A model generated the notes under the pieces. It was not told where the DNA came from and searched no databases. It worked only from the letters and a program-made list of their open reading frames with translations. This document shows, one piece after another, positions 46,781-57,900 of a stretch of 64,000 bases of DNA. The stretch comes from Thinopyrum elongatum. Taxonomy: Eukaryota > Streptophyta > Magnoliopsida > Poales > Poaceae. The position numbers and the translations under genes were made by a program. Positions within the stretch are counted from its first letter, which is position 1. Each line of letters starts with the position of its first letter. Where the stretch lies: positions 51,837,804 to 51,901,803 of the forward strand of contig CM022302.1 of assembly GCA_011799875.1 (NCBI GenBank). Direction: 5' to 3'.

Positions 46781-46983
46781 GAGGATGTGTAGATTGGGTA
46801 CGTTCTCCATGCTCTAGTCCGTTCCGAGACAGGATTTCGGCGGCGCCTCCCCGTTGTTCTCCGGAGCACATTCTCTCGGCTATTAGCCGTGACGTGTATC
46901 TGGAGAACAGCGGGGAGGTGCTACTGAAATGTTGTCTCGGAACGGGGTAGAGCATGGAGAACGTGCTCAATCTACACATCCTC
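46781..46983. repeat. Long imperfect hairpin (82-bp arms)
   Basis: 46781-46862 and the reverse complement of 46902-46983 agree at about 71 of 82 positions by eye, with a 39-base loop. It lies about 140 bp upstream of the transposase start and may be transcribed in the leader. No target duplication was recognised for it as an independent insertion. Confidence 0.85.
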
Positions 46984-47122
46984 GGATGGGATTAGGACCC
47001 ATCTTTACCAATTAGAGATGTAGGTGGTTTCAATGCGGTCAACATGGTAGAAAATAAAATTTTCATGTGATTAATTTAAATGAATCCTTAATTTTGTTGT
47101 GTGGCTCCCAATAAAGCAGAGG

Positions 47123-50100
47123 ATGGTAGATAATCAGTGGATGTGCAGTGGTTTTATCCGTCGGAATCGAGTAACATCAGAGTGTATCACGAAAACCGAT
47201 GTGTATTTGAAGGAGATATTCCATAGTCCAATGAGAATTATCCCACAATGCCCCTGTGCGAGATGTGCTCGGCGTCACCGTAGAAATCAGAATGACATGA
47301 CTGACCAGCTTCGCATGCACAGATATATGCCAAACTTTGACATGCCGCCGATAAACTTAGCCGAGCGGGACCGTGGTAGAGAGGAGGTGATGCGACAACG
47401 CATCGATGGTTATGCGGACAACGGGGTCAGAGACATGCTAGATGATGTCATTGCTGCAGAAACGGCACAGGCGACACCTTCAGAGAATGAACCGGAGGAG
47501 TCGGAGGCAACCGCAAAGGCCTTGTTGGAGGTCTTGGCCTCGTCGAAGAAACCTCTTTATGCGGGTACCAAAATATCTTAGCTGGATGCCATCTCGTAAC
47601 TGATTGCAGTCAAGGCTGAGTACGGCTGTAGCCAGAAATGCTTCGAAGCATTCCTAGGAGTATGGGCTAACAGCCTCCCTGAGGGTCATGAACTGCCGAA
47701 AACCATGTACGCTACAAAGAAAATCATGAAGGCACTCTCTATGGATTATGAGAAAATACATGTTTGTCCGAAGAATTGCCTTTTGTTTAGGCACGAGTAT
47801 GCGGATGACAAGTACTGTAGGGAGTGCGGTTCGTCTCGGTACCTTGAGGTGGTCGGTGAGAATGGTGAGAAAAGTCAGCTAGCCATCCCCGCTAAGGTTC
47901 TTCGGTATCTCCATTTCATAGAAAGACTGCAGCGCCTTTTCATCAAGGAGGAGTCTGCCAAAATGATGAAGTGGCACAAGGAAGGTATAAGGTATCATCC
48001 AAATAAAATCGTACATCCATCGGAAGGCGAAGCATGGAAGTCGTTCGATGAAGAATACCCCGAGGAAGCAGCCGAGGCTGGGAATGTCAGAATAGCCATA
48101 TCAGGTGATGCATTCAATCCATATGGTATGTCGTCCAATCCATACAGCTGTTGGCCCGTGTTTGTAATTCAGCTCAATCTCCCTCCTGGTGCCCTAATGC
48201 AACGCAAGACCATGTTCTTGTCGCTCATCATTCCGGGGCCTGAATATCGGGGGAAGCAATTGGGTGTGTTTATGCAGCCGCTGGTGGATGATTTGCAGCA
48301 TTCTTGGTACTTTCCGAGGTTGACATACGACCGGGATCTGCAGAGAAATTTCTTGATGAAAGTTTGGTTGCACTATTGCATGCATGACTTTCCTGGCTAT
48401 GCTCTATTCTGCGGATGGTGTAAAAGTGGGAAGATGCCATGCCCAGTGTGCATGCAGGCTCTGCGTTTGATTTGCCTGAATAAGGGTGGCAAGTATGTTG
48501 CCTTTGACCTGCATCAAGAGTTCCTCCCTCCGGGGCATCCAGACAGGGAAGACAAGAAGAACTTCACAAAAGGCCGGGTTGTCCATGAAGTAACGGAGAT
48601 TCCAACATTTTCGGGGGTAGATGTTCTTGCTCAGCTAAAAGCTCTCAAACCTAAAGGCAAAGGCAAAGGCAAAGGCAAAGCCATAGGCTTCGAGGACCTC
48701 AAACTGGACTCACATTACCCCCTTCTCGAAGCTTCCCTATTTCAAGGACCTCAAACTTTCTTACAACATCGATGTGATGCACACCGAAAAGAATGTCGCA
48801 GAGTCCCTTTTCCGCACGATCCTCAACATTCCTGATAAGATGAAGGATAAAGTTAAAGCTAGGGCCGATCAACAGAGAATTTGTGATAGACCACGTCTAA
48901 ACATGAAGCCTCCCACAGGCGATCGAAGAAACTGGTTCAAGCCAGATGCTGACTTTGTCCTTAAACCACAAGAAAAGAAGGAAGTACTTATCCGGCTGAA
49001 ACTCATTTTGAATTTCACCGATTGTTATGCATCGAATATAAGTAAGGGAGTCAATCTTTCAACTGGCAAAGTGACCAGGCTCAAGAGTCATGACTACCAT
49101 GCATGGATTGAGCGGACAATGCCGGTGATGGTTCGAGGCTATCTCCCTGAGCATGTCTGGCGAGTGCTTGCTGAGCTAAGCCATTTCTTCCGCACGCTCT
49201 GTGCTAAAGAAGTAAGTAAAGACGTGATTGAACAATTGCATAAGAAGGCACCAGAGTTGATATTCAAGCTAGAGAAGATCTGTCTGCCAGGCTTCTTTAC
49301 TCCGATGACACATCTCATTTTGCACCTCGCGAACGAGGTATTGTTGGGGGGGCCTGTGCAGAATCTTTGGCAATACAGCCCTGATAGACAGAACAAGCAT
49401 CTCCAACATAAATGTGGAAACAAAGCTAAGATTGAAGCTTCCATAGCTGAGGCAGTTATCCTAGAGGTGGTGTCAGACCTCAGGACATCGTACTATCCAG
49501 ACCACGTTCCCCATCTGCATAATAAGGTGCCTCGATACAATATAGAAGAGCCCAAGTATCAACCCAAGCTCCATCTATTCAACGGGCAAGGTGGCAGGGC
49601 TGGGTCCTCGAAACCTTATAACATGCCGCGACAAGAGTGGGACGACCTCATGTTCTATGTCTTGCACAACATCAAGGAAGTTGAGGAAGTGTGGGTGAGG
49701 TAATACCACTACACAATTCTTTTATGTCTTGCACATCATCATGTTCTATGTTCACTTAGTCCCGGTCTAGCACCGCTTTTCTTCTTTTAGTGATTTTGTT
49801 CAAGAGGAATGGACGGGAATGATTCCTCCTATTGAGGCGGAGGCACTTACTCTTCTCCATCATGGAAACCCTGGACGTAAAATTTTTGTTGCTTGGTTCA
49901 TGGAGAAAGTAATTTCCCACATTCCCCTATTAAATACTCCCTCCGTCCCAAAATAAGTGTCTCAACTTTGTACTAACTCTAGTGTAAAGTTGTACTAAGG
50001 TCAAGACACTTATTTTGGGACGGAGGGAGTACCTAGTTCAACATTTATTAGTTAACTAATGCACCCAGCAATTTCAATTATACTTGTAGGGAAAAGATCC

Positions 50101-50890
50101 GAACATATCTATGGATGACGAATTGAGATGGGTTTCCATGGGTTTTGACCCTGCCATCATGACATGTAAAAAGTATGATGTAAATGGGTATCGCTTCCAT
50201 ACAGAGGAGCACCAGAACAGCCGGCCTGATCCCAAAACAATAAATAATGGAGTGTACACCCCCGGTCAAAATTCAGTAGATTACTACGGAAGGGTACAAA
50301 ATATATACGAGCTTACATTCCGCAAAGGGCGCGAAACCCTAAGTCTGCCTGTGTTCAAATGCCGATGGTTAGACCCGCGGGAGGGGCTGAGACATGCGCC
50401 TTCCATTGGTTTGGTCGAAGTCAAACCATCAACCGTCTATGCCGGAGCCGATCTCTTCATTGCGGCTACCCAAGCTACACGAGTTTATTATTTGCCTTAC
50501 CCATGCCAGAAAGAGTACCTAAAGTGTTGGGAAGTTGTGTTCAAGGTGTCGCCACATGGTAAGCTACCAGACCCGAACAAAGACGATTACTACAACATTA
50601 ACCCCATGACATACGAGGGAGTGTTCTATCAAGAGCAACCTAATGATGATGTGGTCAGAAATGATGATGCTAGACCATTGGGTGATGATGATGTGGATCG
50701 GAACGATGACGATGCATGGAATGATGGTGAGACCATTGTTAATGAAGATGACATACTTATGCTAGAAAAGTTAAACGAAGACGCTGACGACGAGGAAGAG
50801 CCTCCACCTCCGTCAGACAACGAAGATGATATGATTGATAGTGATGATGAGACCGACCGAGAAATAGGTTTCAACAGTGATGATTCGTAT
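47123..50890 (+). pseudogene. TNP2-type CACTA transposase (CACTA-2)
   Basis: Transposase of the En/Spm TNP2 family. The ATG at 47123 follows an acceptor-like AAAGCAG. Visible: CPCARCARRH of the transposase-associated domain (near 47252), PKNCLLFRHEYAD (47775) and CRECGSSRYL (47818) of the DUF4218/zinc-type region, the Transposase_21 core with AISGDAFNPYGM (near 48090), DVMHTEKNVAESLF (near 48770), CCHC-free DUF4218-like sequence to 49690, then a DUF4216-like exon with DYYGRVQNIYEL (50280). Predicted introns are 49700-49790 and 49909-50089; the latter holds a MITE. Defects: TAG 47579-47581, TAA 47597-47599, and a frameshift between about 48680 and 48770, near a five-fold AAAGGC hexamer run (Lys-Gly). 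The protein would be non-functional. Confidence 0.9.
49937..50029. mobile_element. Stowaway MITE in a transposase intron
   Basis: 93 bp, CTCCCTCCGTCCCAAAATAA...complement, an almost perfect palindrome flanked by TA at 49935-49936 and 50030-50031. It lies within the 49909-50089 intron of the CACTA-2 transposase and accounts for half of its length. Confidence 0.95.
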
Positions 50891-51039
50891 GTACGTTTCA
50901 AGTCTTTTTTTCTATGGTTTAGGAATATGCCTTTTTATGCATATTTATTAATGTGTTTATTATTCCTTATTATTATGCTTTTTCCTTCAATATTAATGTA
51001 CTAATTGTTTATTCTCTTTTCAATGCAGGTTCGTGGTAC

Positions 51040-53613
51040 ATGGGCAAGGGGAAGGCCGACGGCGCGGGTTTCCTACGCAAGGTCGTCAGCATTCCTAGTC
51101 GGAGTGGTCGAGCACGTACTGTTACCCCCCGACTACTTGAGGATGACTCCACACAGGGAGGTCGAGGGAGAGGTGCCCCTAGAGGAGGTGTGGGCGGGGG
51201 GAGAGCCCCTAGAGGGCGAGGGGGTGGGGGGAGAGCCACTAGAGGGGGTTACGGCCAGAAAGAGCGCAGCCTCACTGACTTAGGGGTGTTGTCTTCGAGG
51301 CCCTCCTCTAGTGAGGTACCCTCCTCTAGTGAGGTACCCTCTGCCGAGGAGGAGGAGGACGAGGAGGAAGAGGTGGTTCGCGAGGAGGTTCAGGAGGACG
51401 AGGAGGAGGAGGAGGTTCGGGAGGGGGGCGAGGAGGAGGAGGAGGAGGTTGGAGAGGGGGACGAGGAGGAGGAGGAGGAGGAGGCAGGCGAGGAGGATGG
51501 TGGTGGAGGGGATGATGGTGCTGGCGGGGAGGGGGTTGGCAACAAGGGGTGGCTGCGCGGTAACGCAAAGCTCCCTACCCAGACTCCTGCTACCGAGGAG
51601 CAGAAGTGGCTCCTTGAGCCCACGGGGAAAGAGTAAGTGCCACTTAATAATAATTTAATTTCTTTTGCTTGTCACATGCTTATATTTTCATTATTTTGCT
51701 TGTACACATGCTAATATTTTCATTCTTTACATCTTTTGCAGCAACTGGATATATCCTAAAGGGGTCCGTCTTCCCAACAGCCTCATCACCGTCTTGCTGA
51801 AGGAACACTGGCCGGGGCTGTACTGTCCGGATCCAGTCAGGCACCTGGACCATCGGGTTTTGGCCACGAGCTGGGACCACTGGGAACTGGCCCCCCACGC
51901 GGTCTATGAGACCCTTGCTAAGGCTGTGATCACTAATTTTTGGGTGAGTTCTCTTCAGAAGCACAAGTCCATTCTGGTTTCATGAATGATTTAACTCATG
52001 GCTTCTTCCATTCTGCTTTCATGAATGATTGTAGAAATACTATCGAGTTCTTCCGAAGCACAAGGCCACTGCCGACGAGATCATGCTGCGCCAAGAGAAG
52101 AAGAAGGCCCGCCAGATGCAGTACGAGGTGCGATGGGTGGCCATCTCGCAATACTATCACCACGCTCTTGGGGTGAAGATGACCAAGGAAGAAGCGCGGA
52201 GGGAGGACATTACCTTGGAGAGGCATGAGTACTTGGCGGTAAGTATAAAAGATTTTCATTCCAACATTTGTGGTAAATTTCATCGTTTCGTGTTGATATG
52301 CCATTATGCTTGCATTATGTAGGTGTGTCCAAATTGGTGTGATGGAAAAGACGAGTCCTGGGCGGCATTGGAAGATCTGTGGTGTGGTTAGGATGGAGAG
52401 TGCGCGGCTAAGAGCATCAAAAAGAAGGCTAACGGAGGGAAGGAGGGAGTACATGCTCAGGGAAATTGGAACCACTTTCTCCACAAGACAATTGAGGTAT
52501 ATCTATGTACATTAAACATTCTTCTTCTTCTATTTACCATCACTTTCTTATGTATGACTAACCTCTGTTTGGTGGTGCAGGAGGAGAAACTGAAGCGGCC
52601 GCTCTCACACATGGAGGCGTGGGAGATCGCCCATACACGTAGGAAGCCCAAGCCTGGCAAGGCCAAGTACTACGACAAGACCGCGGAGAAGAAGAAGGCC
52701 TACTCTGAGGGGTATCTGAGGTTACATCCTGACACACCTGACCCCATTAGGGCTGATCTCGACGACAGGGTGGTGGTGGGCATGGGGCCCAAGGCTCACG
52801 GTCGGCAGCCGGTTTTGGATGCTGTGTTCACTCCTTCTATCTCCTACACACAGCTCCGAGCTACCGACCCGAGCCTGAGCCAGCGCACGAGCACGACCAT
52901 GTCCAGTGCGCAGTCACACTCCCTCCTAGCCGAGCGGCACTCTGTAAGTATTTTCCCTCTTATCTTCATTGCTCACTTTATTTTCTGCATTGAGATGTTT
53001 TATGAGTTCCATCATGTCATACTATAGGCCTACATGGAGTACACACGCCAGGAGACCATGGCGTGGCACGCGAGAGTTTTAGCATCGCAGGAGCACAACA
53101 CTCGCATGATGACGGTTAGTTTGGCCCCTTTCATTTCACTTCTATATTTGCACTTGCCTTTCTTCTGACATTCGTGTTTGCTTGGTCAATTAACATGCAG
53201 CGCGTTGTTGAGTGCATGGCGGCCGGCACGGTTCCTCAAATGGAACCACCACCACCACCTCCTGGACCACAACCAGTGCTGCTTACCTATGAGGAGTTTC
53301 TGGCATAGCACCTGGGGACTACGCTGGTTAGTACATCCCCAAACTATTCAACCAATGCTGCTTACCGTTTATTCAACACAATCATATATCCCCTTAACAT
53401 GTCTTTTCAGACATCCTGGGAACCGGTGGATCTACCGTTGGTCGTGGTGCCGGTCTTGGCATCTCTCCCGACTCAGGGAGCCCGGTCACTCCGATCCACC
53501 GAGGCGGTGGCGGTCTTGGCGGTAGCGCTGCCGGTAGCAGTGACGACGACCTGGGCTTTGGCGGACTTGGCGGTGACAACCGCGGCGGTGGTGGTGGACG
53601 TACTGGCGCTTAA
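51040..53613 (+). pseudogene. Second CACTA-2 gene, Ptta/En/Spm (TnpA-like) protein
   Basis: A multi-exon gene likely to encode the DNA-binding accessory protein of the element. The ATG at 51040 gives MGKGKADGAG. Exon 1 (51040-51632) has Arg-Gly repeats (GGRGRGAPRGG) then a long Glu-rich tract. Predicted further exons are 51742-51943 (NWIYPKGVRLP), 52035-52238, 52323-52496, 52581-52943 (EEEKLKRPLSHMEAW, KKKAYSEGYLRLHPDTPDP), 53030-53114, 53201-53326 and 53411-53613; all have GT...AG borders. The LHPDTPD/ADLDD region matches what I know of the plant Ptta/En/Spm domain. In-frame stops at 52389-52391 and 53306-53308 disable it. In the last exon the natural-looking Gly-rich frame (ending RTGA, TAA 53611-53613) is out of phase with the predicted splice. 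Confidence 0.8.
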
Positions 53614-53934
53614 ACCTGTGGGTGACGGTGCTGGTGATGATATACTTGTGTGCTTTAGATGACTTGTGCTCTTTTATGCTACTTCAGATGACTTGTGTGC
53701 TTCTTAGCTAGATGCTTATGTTGTTTCTGATATGCTTATGTTATTGGTTGTGAGGATGTGATGGTGGTGGTGTTGGTTGTGTGAACATATATATTTATGT
53801 CATTCTGATGGTGGTGCTATTCGTTGTGATGGTGGTGGTGTTGGTGGTGTTGTTTTGCATATCTATTTCATTATATATACCTGCTATTTGAATTGAATTG
53901 AATTGATATGAAACAGAAATCAGAAAAAAAATCA

Positions 53935-54360
53935 GCCAAAAACTACGCCGACGGCTTAGCCGTCGGCATAGTGCAGTGGCGAGTAACCAGTGGATGACAC
54001 GTGGCACCTATGCCGACGGCTTAGCCGTCGGCATAGTTTTCACATATGCCGACGGCTAGGCCATCAGCATAGATTTGAATCTACGCCGACGGCCTAGCCA
54101 TCGGCATAGCCTCGCCATGTGGCGGCCACTGATTGGGCTGCGCTTGACGACGGCGCCATTAGACGCCGTTGGCATGGAACTTTGCCGACGGCCTTGGCCG
54201 TCGGCATAGATGTACGGACGCTGTCGAGGTAGGCATCTATGCCGACGGCCTTTCTATGCCGACGCCATCTTGGGGTACGCCGACGTATATGTTGCCAACG
54301 GCCCTACGCCGACGGTGGCCGTCGGCATGGGGCTATCCCGACGGGAATCAGGCCTATGCA
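53935..54360. repeat. Right subterminal repeats of CACTA-2
   Basis: About twelve TGCCGACGGC / GCCGTCGGCATA words in both orientations, mirroring 41636-42115. The interval 53640-53930 before it is AT- and GT-rich with nothing recognisable. Confidence 0.85.
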
Positions 54361-54379
54361 GGGTTTCATTGTGGTAGTG

Positions 54380-54682
54380 CCACGCGCTCCCTGCCCAGCC
54401 GGCGCCCTGATCGGCCCGCTCCGCTCGCGGCCACCATGCGCACGAACATGCACGGCTCGCGGTGAGCCTGCATCGATCACGCCCACCACACGATCCCTCG
54501 ACGACCAGACCTAATCCTACGCACGCTCACTGGGTGTGCACACACACGCACAATCCAGGCTACTACACACATGCACACATGCACCCCCTTGCCACGGACC
54601 CGACGCTGTCCGGTCCGTGCCTGACGCGGCCATCGCATGCACACGCGCCCAACACGGCGGCCGTGGCTTTATTTGGCCAACA
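54380..54682 (-). repeat. 3' LTR of copia-2, proximal part
   Basis: Matches 55862-56164 and joins 41613 once CACTA-2 and one CCA are removed. It ends GGCCAACA at 54682, next to the polypurine tract (complement of CTCACCCCCTAA, 54683-54694). Confidence 0.9.
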
Positions 54683-54702
54683 CTCACCCCCTAAGCCACG
54701 GC

Positions 54703-55566
54703 TTAGAGTAGTGCCGGCTTGAGGTCGTCGCCGATTTTCGCCATGAGCGCATGCTCCGCCGCCGGTGCCTTTCGCGGCTTGGTGCACTCCCGCTTGAAGT
54801 GGCCCCGCTGCCCGCAGTTGTAGCAGCGGTCACGACGTCTTCCTCCACCGCCTAACACAGTGCTCCCAGCGCCGTCTTCATCGTTGTGGAAGCCGCCACC
54901 GCCCTGCAGACGCTGCCGCGCCGCCCACTGAGCCGCCGTAAACATCAGCTGCTCACCAGCCCGCTCGCCGCCGGCCTATGCACGGCTCCTCGTCCGCTCC
55001 TTGAACGCCTTCAGGCGGCCGAGCGCCTCCTCGAACGCCATCTCCTCGACATCGCAGAACTGCTCGATGCCGGCGACCGCAGCGTATAGCCGGTCCGGCA
55101 CGGTGTCGAGCAGCTTCTTCACCATGGCGGCGTCGTCGAGCGTCCTTCCTAGGCCTGCGTACCTCACCTCCATGCTGCTGGTCTTCACGGCGTGCGCGTC
55201 CAGCTCGTCGCCGTCGTCCATCCGCAGGCGATCGAACTCACCGCAAAGCGTCGCGAGCCTCGCCGCCCGTACTCGATTGGCGCCGACGAAGCGCACTTTG
55301 AGGGAGTCCCATACCTTCTCCGTCGTGGTCTTCGTCGCCACCTGCATCAACTCATCCTCCGACAGCGCGCCCAGCAATGCCGCCGGCGCTGTCTTGCTCT
55401 TCCCGGCGTCGACTGCCGCACCCTCCGCCGGCGCCACGGCACACCACAGTCCCTGGGCATCAAGGATCGCCTCAACCTTGATGGCCCACGACGTGTAGTT
55501 CGCTGGCGTCAACGGCGGAACCTGGAGCGACATCACGCCGCCACCACCGTACGGGACGAGCGACAT
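54703..55566 (-). pseudogene. copia-2 gag (UBN2/retrotran-gag type)
   Basis: A copia Gag capsid protein. The minus-strand ATG at 55566 opens MSLVPYGGGG. LTPANYTSWAIKVEAILDAQ is the typical N-terminal Gag motif, followed by VWDSLKVRFVGANRV and LLDTVPDRLYAAVAGIEQF, the helical capsid core. A single in-frame stop at 54976-54978 separates this from a zinc knuckle, CYNCGQRGHFKREC (minus strand, about 54830-54780). The frame ends at 54703, just before the polypurine tract, so gag fills the whole internal region. Without that stop the gene would look complete, which suggests the element was a gag-only family member, though a deletion of pol cannot be excluded. The start is chosen by position after the primer site and motif location. 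Confidence 0.85.
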
Positions 55567-55594
55567 GCCTGCCGGTGCCCACCTCGCAACTGAA

Positions 55595-55607
55595 GCTCTG
55601 ATGCCAA
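55595..55607 (-). other. Primer-binding site of copia-2
   Basis: On the minus strand TTGGCATCAGAGC lies one base from the LTR and resembles the initiator tRNA-Met site TGGTATCAGAGC. Confidence 0.8.
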
Positions 55608-55608
55608 T

Positions 55609-56164
55609 TGTTGGCGCCGCAGCCTCCCCCTAGCTCGCCCTAGACCTCTTTCTGGTGACCCTCGCTCTTGCCGTGGCACGAACCAACAAAGAGGAAGAAG
55701 GAGGAAGGAGAAGGGGCAATGGACACGGTGGATTTTCCCGGCGCAACATACGCCCCGCTGAGATAACGGGGATATTTTTCCCGAGCACGAACTCGACTCC
55801 ACAGGCCGATTTACAATGATCAGCTCGAGGCCTTATATAGCCAGGCCTACGCTGGGCACGGCCCACGCGCTCCCTGCCCTGCCGGCACCCTGATCGGCCC
55901 GCTCCGCTCGCGACCACCACGGCGCACGAACACGCATGGCTCGCGGCGAGCCCGCTGCGATCACGCCCACCTCTTGATCCCACAACTACCAGACCTAATC
56001 CTACGCACGCCCACTGGGTGTACACACACATGCACACTCCATGCTACTGCACGCACGCACACACGCACCCCCTAGCCACGGACCCGACGTGGTCCGGTCC
56101 GCGCCCGACGCGCCCATCGCGCGCACGCGCCCGACACGGCGGCCGTGGCTTTATTTGGCCAACA
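55609..56164 (-). repeat. 5' LTR of copia-2
   Basis: 556 bp, intact, TGTTGG...CCAACA. It serves as the empty-site reference for the CACTA-2 insertion in the partner LTR. A minus-strand TATA box is at about 55835. It is followed by the duplication TCCAG at 56165-56169. Confidence 0.9.
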
Positions 56165-56169
56165 TCCAG

Positions 56170-57445
56170 CAGGAGTGCAGAGCTTGTTGCGGGAACCTGT
56201 TCCAGCGAAGGCAGCTTAACAAAGCCTCGCCAAGATCAATCACAAGATCTTATTCCGGGGACCCGCCACAGCAAAAGCATCTCACCGAAGTCTAGCAGGG
56301 ATCCATCACAACGGTCAAAGGGGTTACAACTTACGAGAAGGATATGGCTTGCAGGTCTCGCCGCCACTCGTGTTGGGACAAACCCCGGACAAGCTCGCTC
56401 TCCCTCGCTCTCGCTCGCTCACGGACAGAGGTAGAAGATGGAGGGCAGCATACTGGATTTTTCAGGCGACAAACACCATACCGCACGAACGATGCCACAC
56501 CGACGAACGGCCTCTCTTTTCTTCAGCACAAACTGGGCTCGGCAACACACCGCAGCATACATGAAGACCGCCATACGGTGAACGCACCCTGCTTCTCACG
56601 CTGCCTCCCATACAACTAGGACTCTCACACCTTAAATTGTACAGACCAGACACGCAGGCACACCATCGGGCAACACAACCCAGCCTTGTTTCGTGCCACC
56701 ACGTACTAACTACCACGACTAACTACTAGCTACATGCATGGCTTATTCGGCGACGCGCGCACCCAGCTAGCTATGGCCGCGCTAATACAACTGACTTATC
56801 AAGTCATGATTATCCTAACAACCGGCAGCGACGAGGACGGGAAATGGATTAGGTGGAAGCTGGTGGCGGCTATGGGGTTCGCCTCGTGAGTCCCTCGGGC
56901 AGCTCACGAGACGTCTTAGCTATGCCATGGATTCTTATTAATTTTGTTGAGAAAAAGTGCGTGGATTTTTTTGAGAAAGAGGCCATGAATTTTAGCTTTG
57001 GGTGCTTTGGTCTGTTATATGGTAGCCTGGGTATGGAAGGGTGTCGGACGCCACCTAGGTGGGCCGAAATACATTTGCCTAGTGTTACACTCACCAAGTG
57101 TTACTGGCGCATGGCCAACTGTATGAGGCCTTGTGTACAACGGTACAACCTCATAGCTAGGATGATTTTACTTTCAGTTTATTTGACTCCATACGGCTAT
57201 TGTCAATTCGTGTCTTACAATGTCCCCGTGCCTACCATTCCCATGATGTTTTTTTTGGTAAGGTCATCTCTTGCTGGCTTACTCCTGTCAGTCCTAGGCT
57301 CCTAACGCAAAGCAGCACACTCAGTTTTCCGCTTTGGACATATCTTCTTGCCACAAGATATGAGATGAAGTCTAGCTATCTTATATACATATATAGCTGT
57401 GTTGAAATGTAGACAGGTGATCTCAACTTGAGTATTAAATTTAGG
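56170..57445. other. Unassigned sequence right of copia-2
   Basis: 56170-56900 resumes the host sequence cut at 41359. The ORF at 56853-57305 (150 codons) has no recognisable domain. 57200-57405 is a diverged duplicate of 33690-33965. No gene can be supported. Confidence 0.4.
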
Positions 57446-57449
57446 TACT

Positions 57450-57560
57450 TCCTCCGTTCGTAAATATAAGTCTTTCTAGAGATTCCAATGCCGAATACGT
57501 ACTTAGCAAAATGAGTGAATTTCTATTTTAAAATATGTCTATATACATATCCATATTTAG
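57450..57560. mobile_element. Half of a Stowaway-type MITE
   Basis: The left end reads TTCCTCCGTTCGTAAATATAAGTCTTTCTAGAGATT, followed by the typical middle (AAAATGAGTGAA, AAAATATGTCTATATACAT). The expected complementary right end is missing; other sequence starts at about 57562. Confidence 0.7.
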
Positions 57561-57628
57561 TCCATATTGCAAGGTCATTGATTTTCATTTGACCTTTCCT
57601 TGTCAATCCATTGATTTTCAGAAACGAT

Positions 57629-57700
57629 TTGGAACCGAAGGATTCAAACCTCCGAGTAACGGGTCCAAAACCCATTGTCTTACCACCTGTCCACACTCCA
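57629..57700 (-). pseudogene. trnQ-UUG: trnQ-UUG-like relic (plastid-type)
   Basis: On the minus strand a 72-base tRNA-like sequence contains GGTGGTAAGACAATGGG, an anticodon loop TTTTGGA (anticodon TTG, Gln), and a T arm GGAGGTTTGAATCCTTC. It strongly resembles chloroplast trnQ-UUG. The acceptor stem is damaged (TGGAGTG against CGGTTCC leaves mismatched pairs), so it is unlikely to be functional. The flank GTTTTAGGAAGCACTAACTTTTACCGAGAACAA also looks plastid-like, which suggests a nuclear plastid-DNA insertion of perhaps 100-200 bp. A mitochondrial origin is less likely given the anticodon-stem sequence. Confidence 0.7.
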
Positions 57701-57900
57701 TTTGTGGTTTTAGGAAGCACTAACTTTTACCGAGAACAAAGCGTTGACGAGTCCCAAAATAATAAACTCATCGCTCCGGGGTTGGCCCAGACACGTATGC
57801 CGAGTGTTACACCCGGTAAATTCTCTACCAATTTTTTTTTCTTGCATAGCCAAGTGTATGAGGCACTCGGCAAAGGAGGCAAGTCCAGTAGTATGAGGAT

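Larger units (their letters stand above)
41614..54379 (+). mobile_element. CACTA (En/Spm) DNA transposon CACTA-2, 12.8 kb
   Basis: Begins CACTACCAAAATTT and ends with the complement of CACTACCACAATGAA. Both subterminal regions carry TGCCGACGGC / GCCGTCGGCATA words, and CCA flanks both sides. Internally, left to right: a 332-bp tandem array, a GC-rich leader, a long hairpin, a TNP2-type transposase pseudogene, and a second gene of the Ptta/En/Spm type. It is a full-length two-gene element, now inactivated by several stops. The intact copia-2 LTR at 55.86 kb provides the empty site. Confidence 0.95.
41360..56164 (-). mobile_element. Gag-only Ty1/copia element (copia-2), interrupted by CACTA-2
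   Basis: A minus-strand copia element. In its own direction: 5' LTR 56164-55609, primer site 55607-55595, a gag pseudogene, a polypurine tract at 54694-54683, and a 3' LTR (54682-54380 plus 41613-41360) split by CACTA-2. Without CACTA-2 it would be only about 2.0 kb, with a 926-bp internal region and no protease, integrase or RT. It must have moved with proteins supplied in trans, or lost pol. Both sides have TCCAG. LTR differences in the part compared by eye are roughly 7-8%. Confidence 0.9.

Noticed and set aside
57629..57700. Functional nuclear tRNA-Gln gene
   Set aside because: The acceptor stem has mispaired positions and the body matches the plastid type; there is no sign of a maintained tRNA gene.
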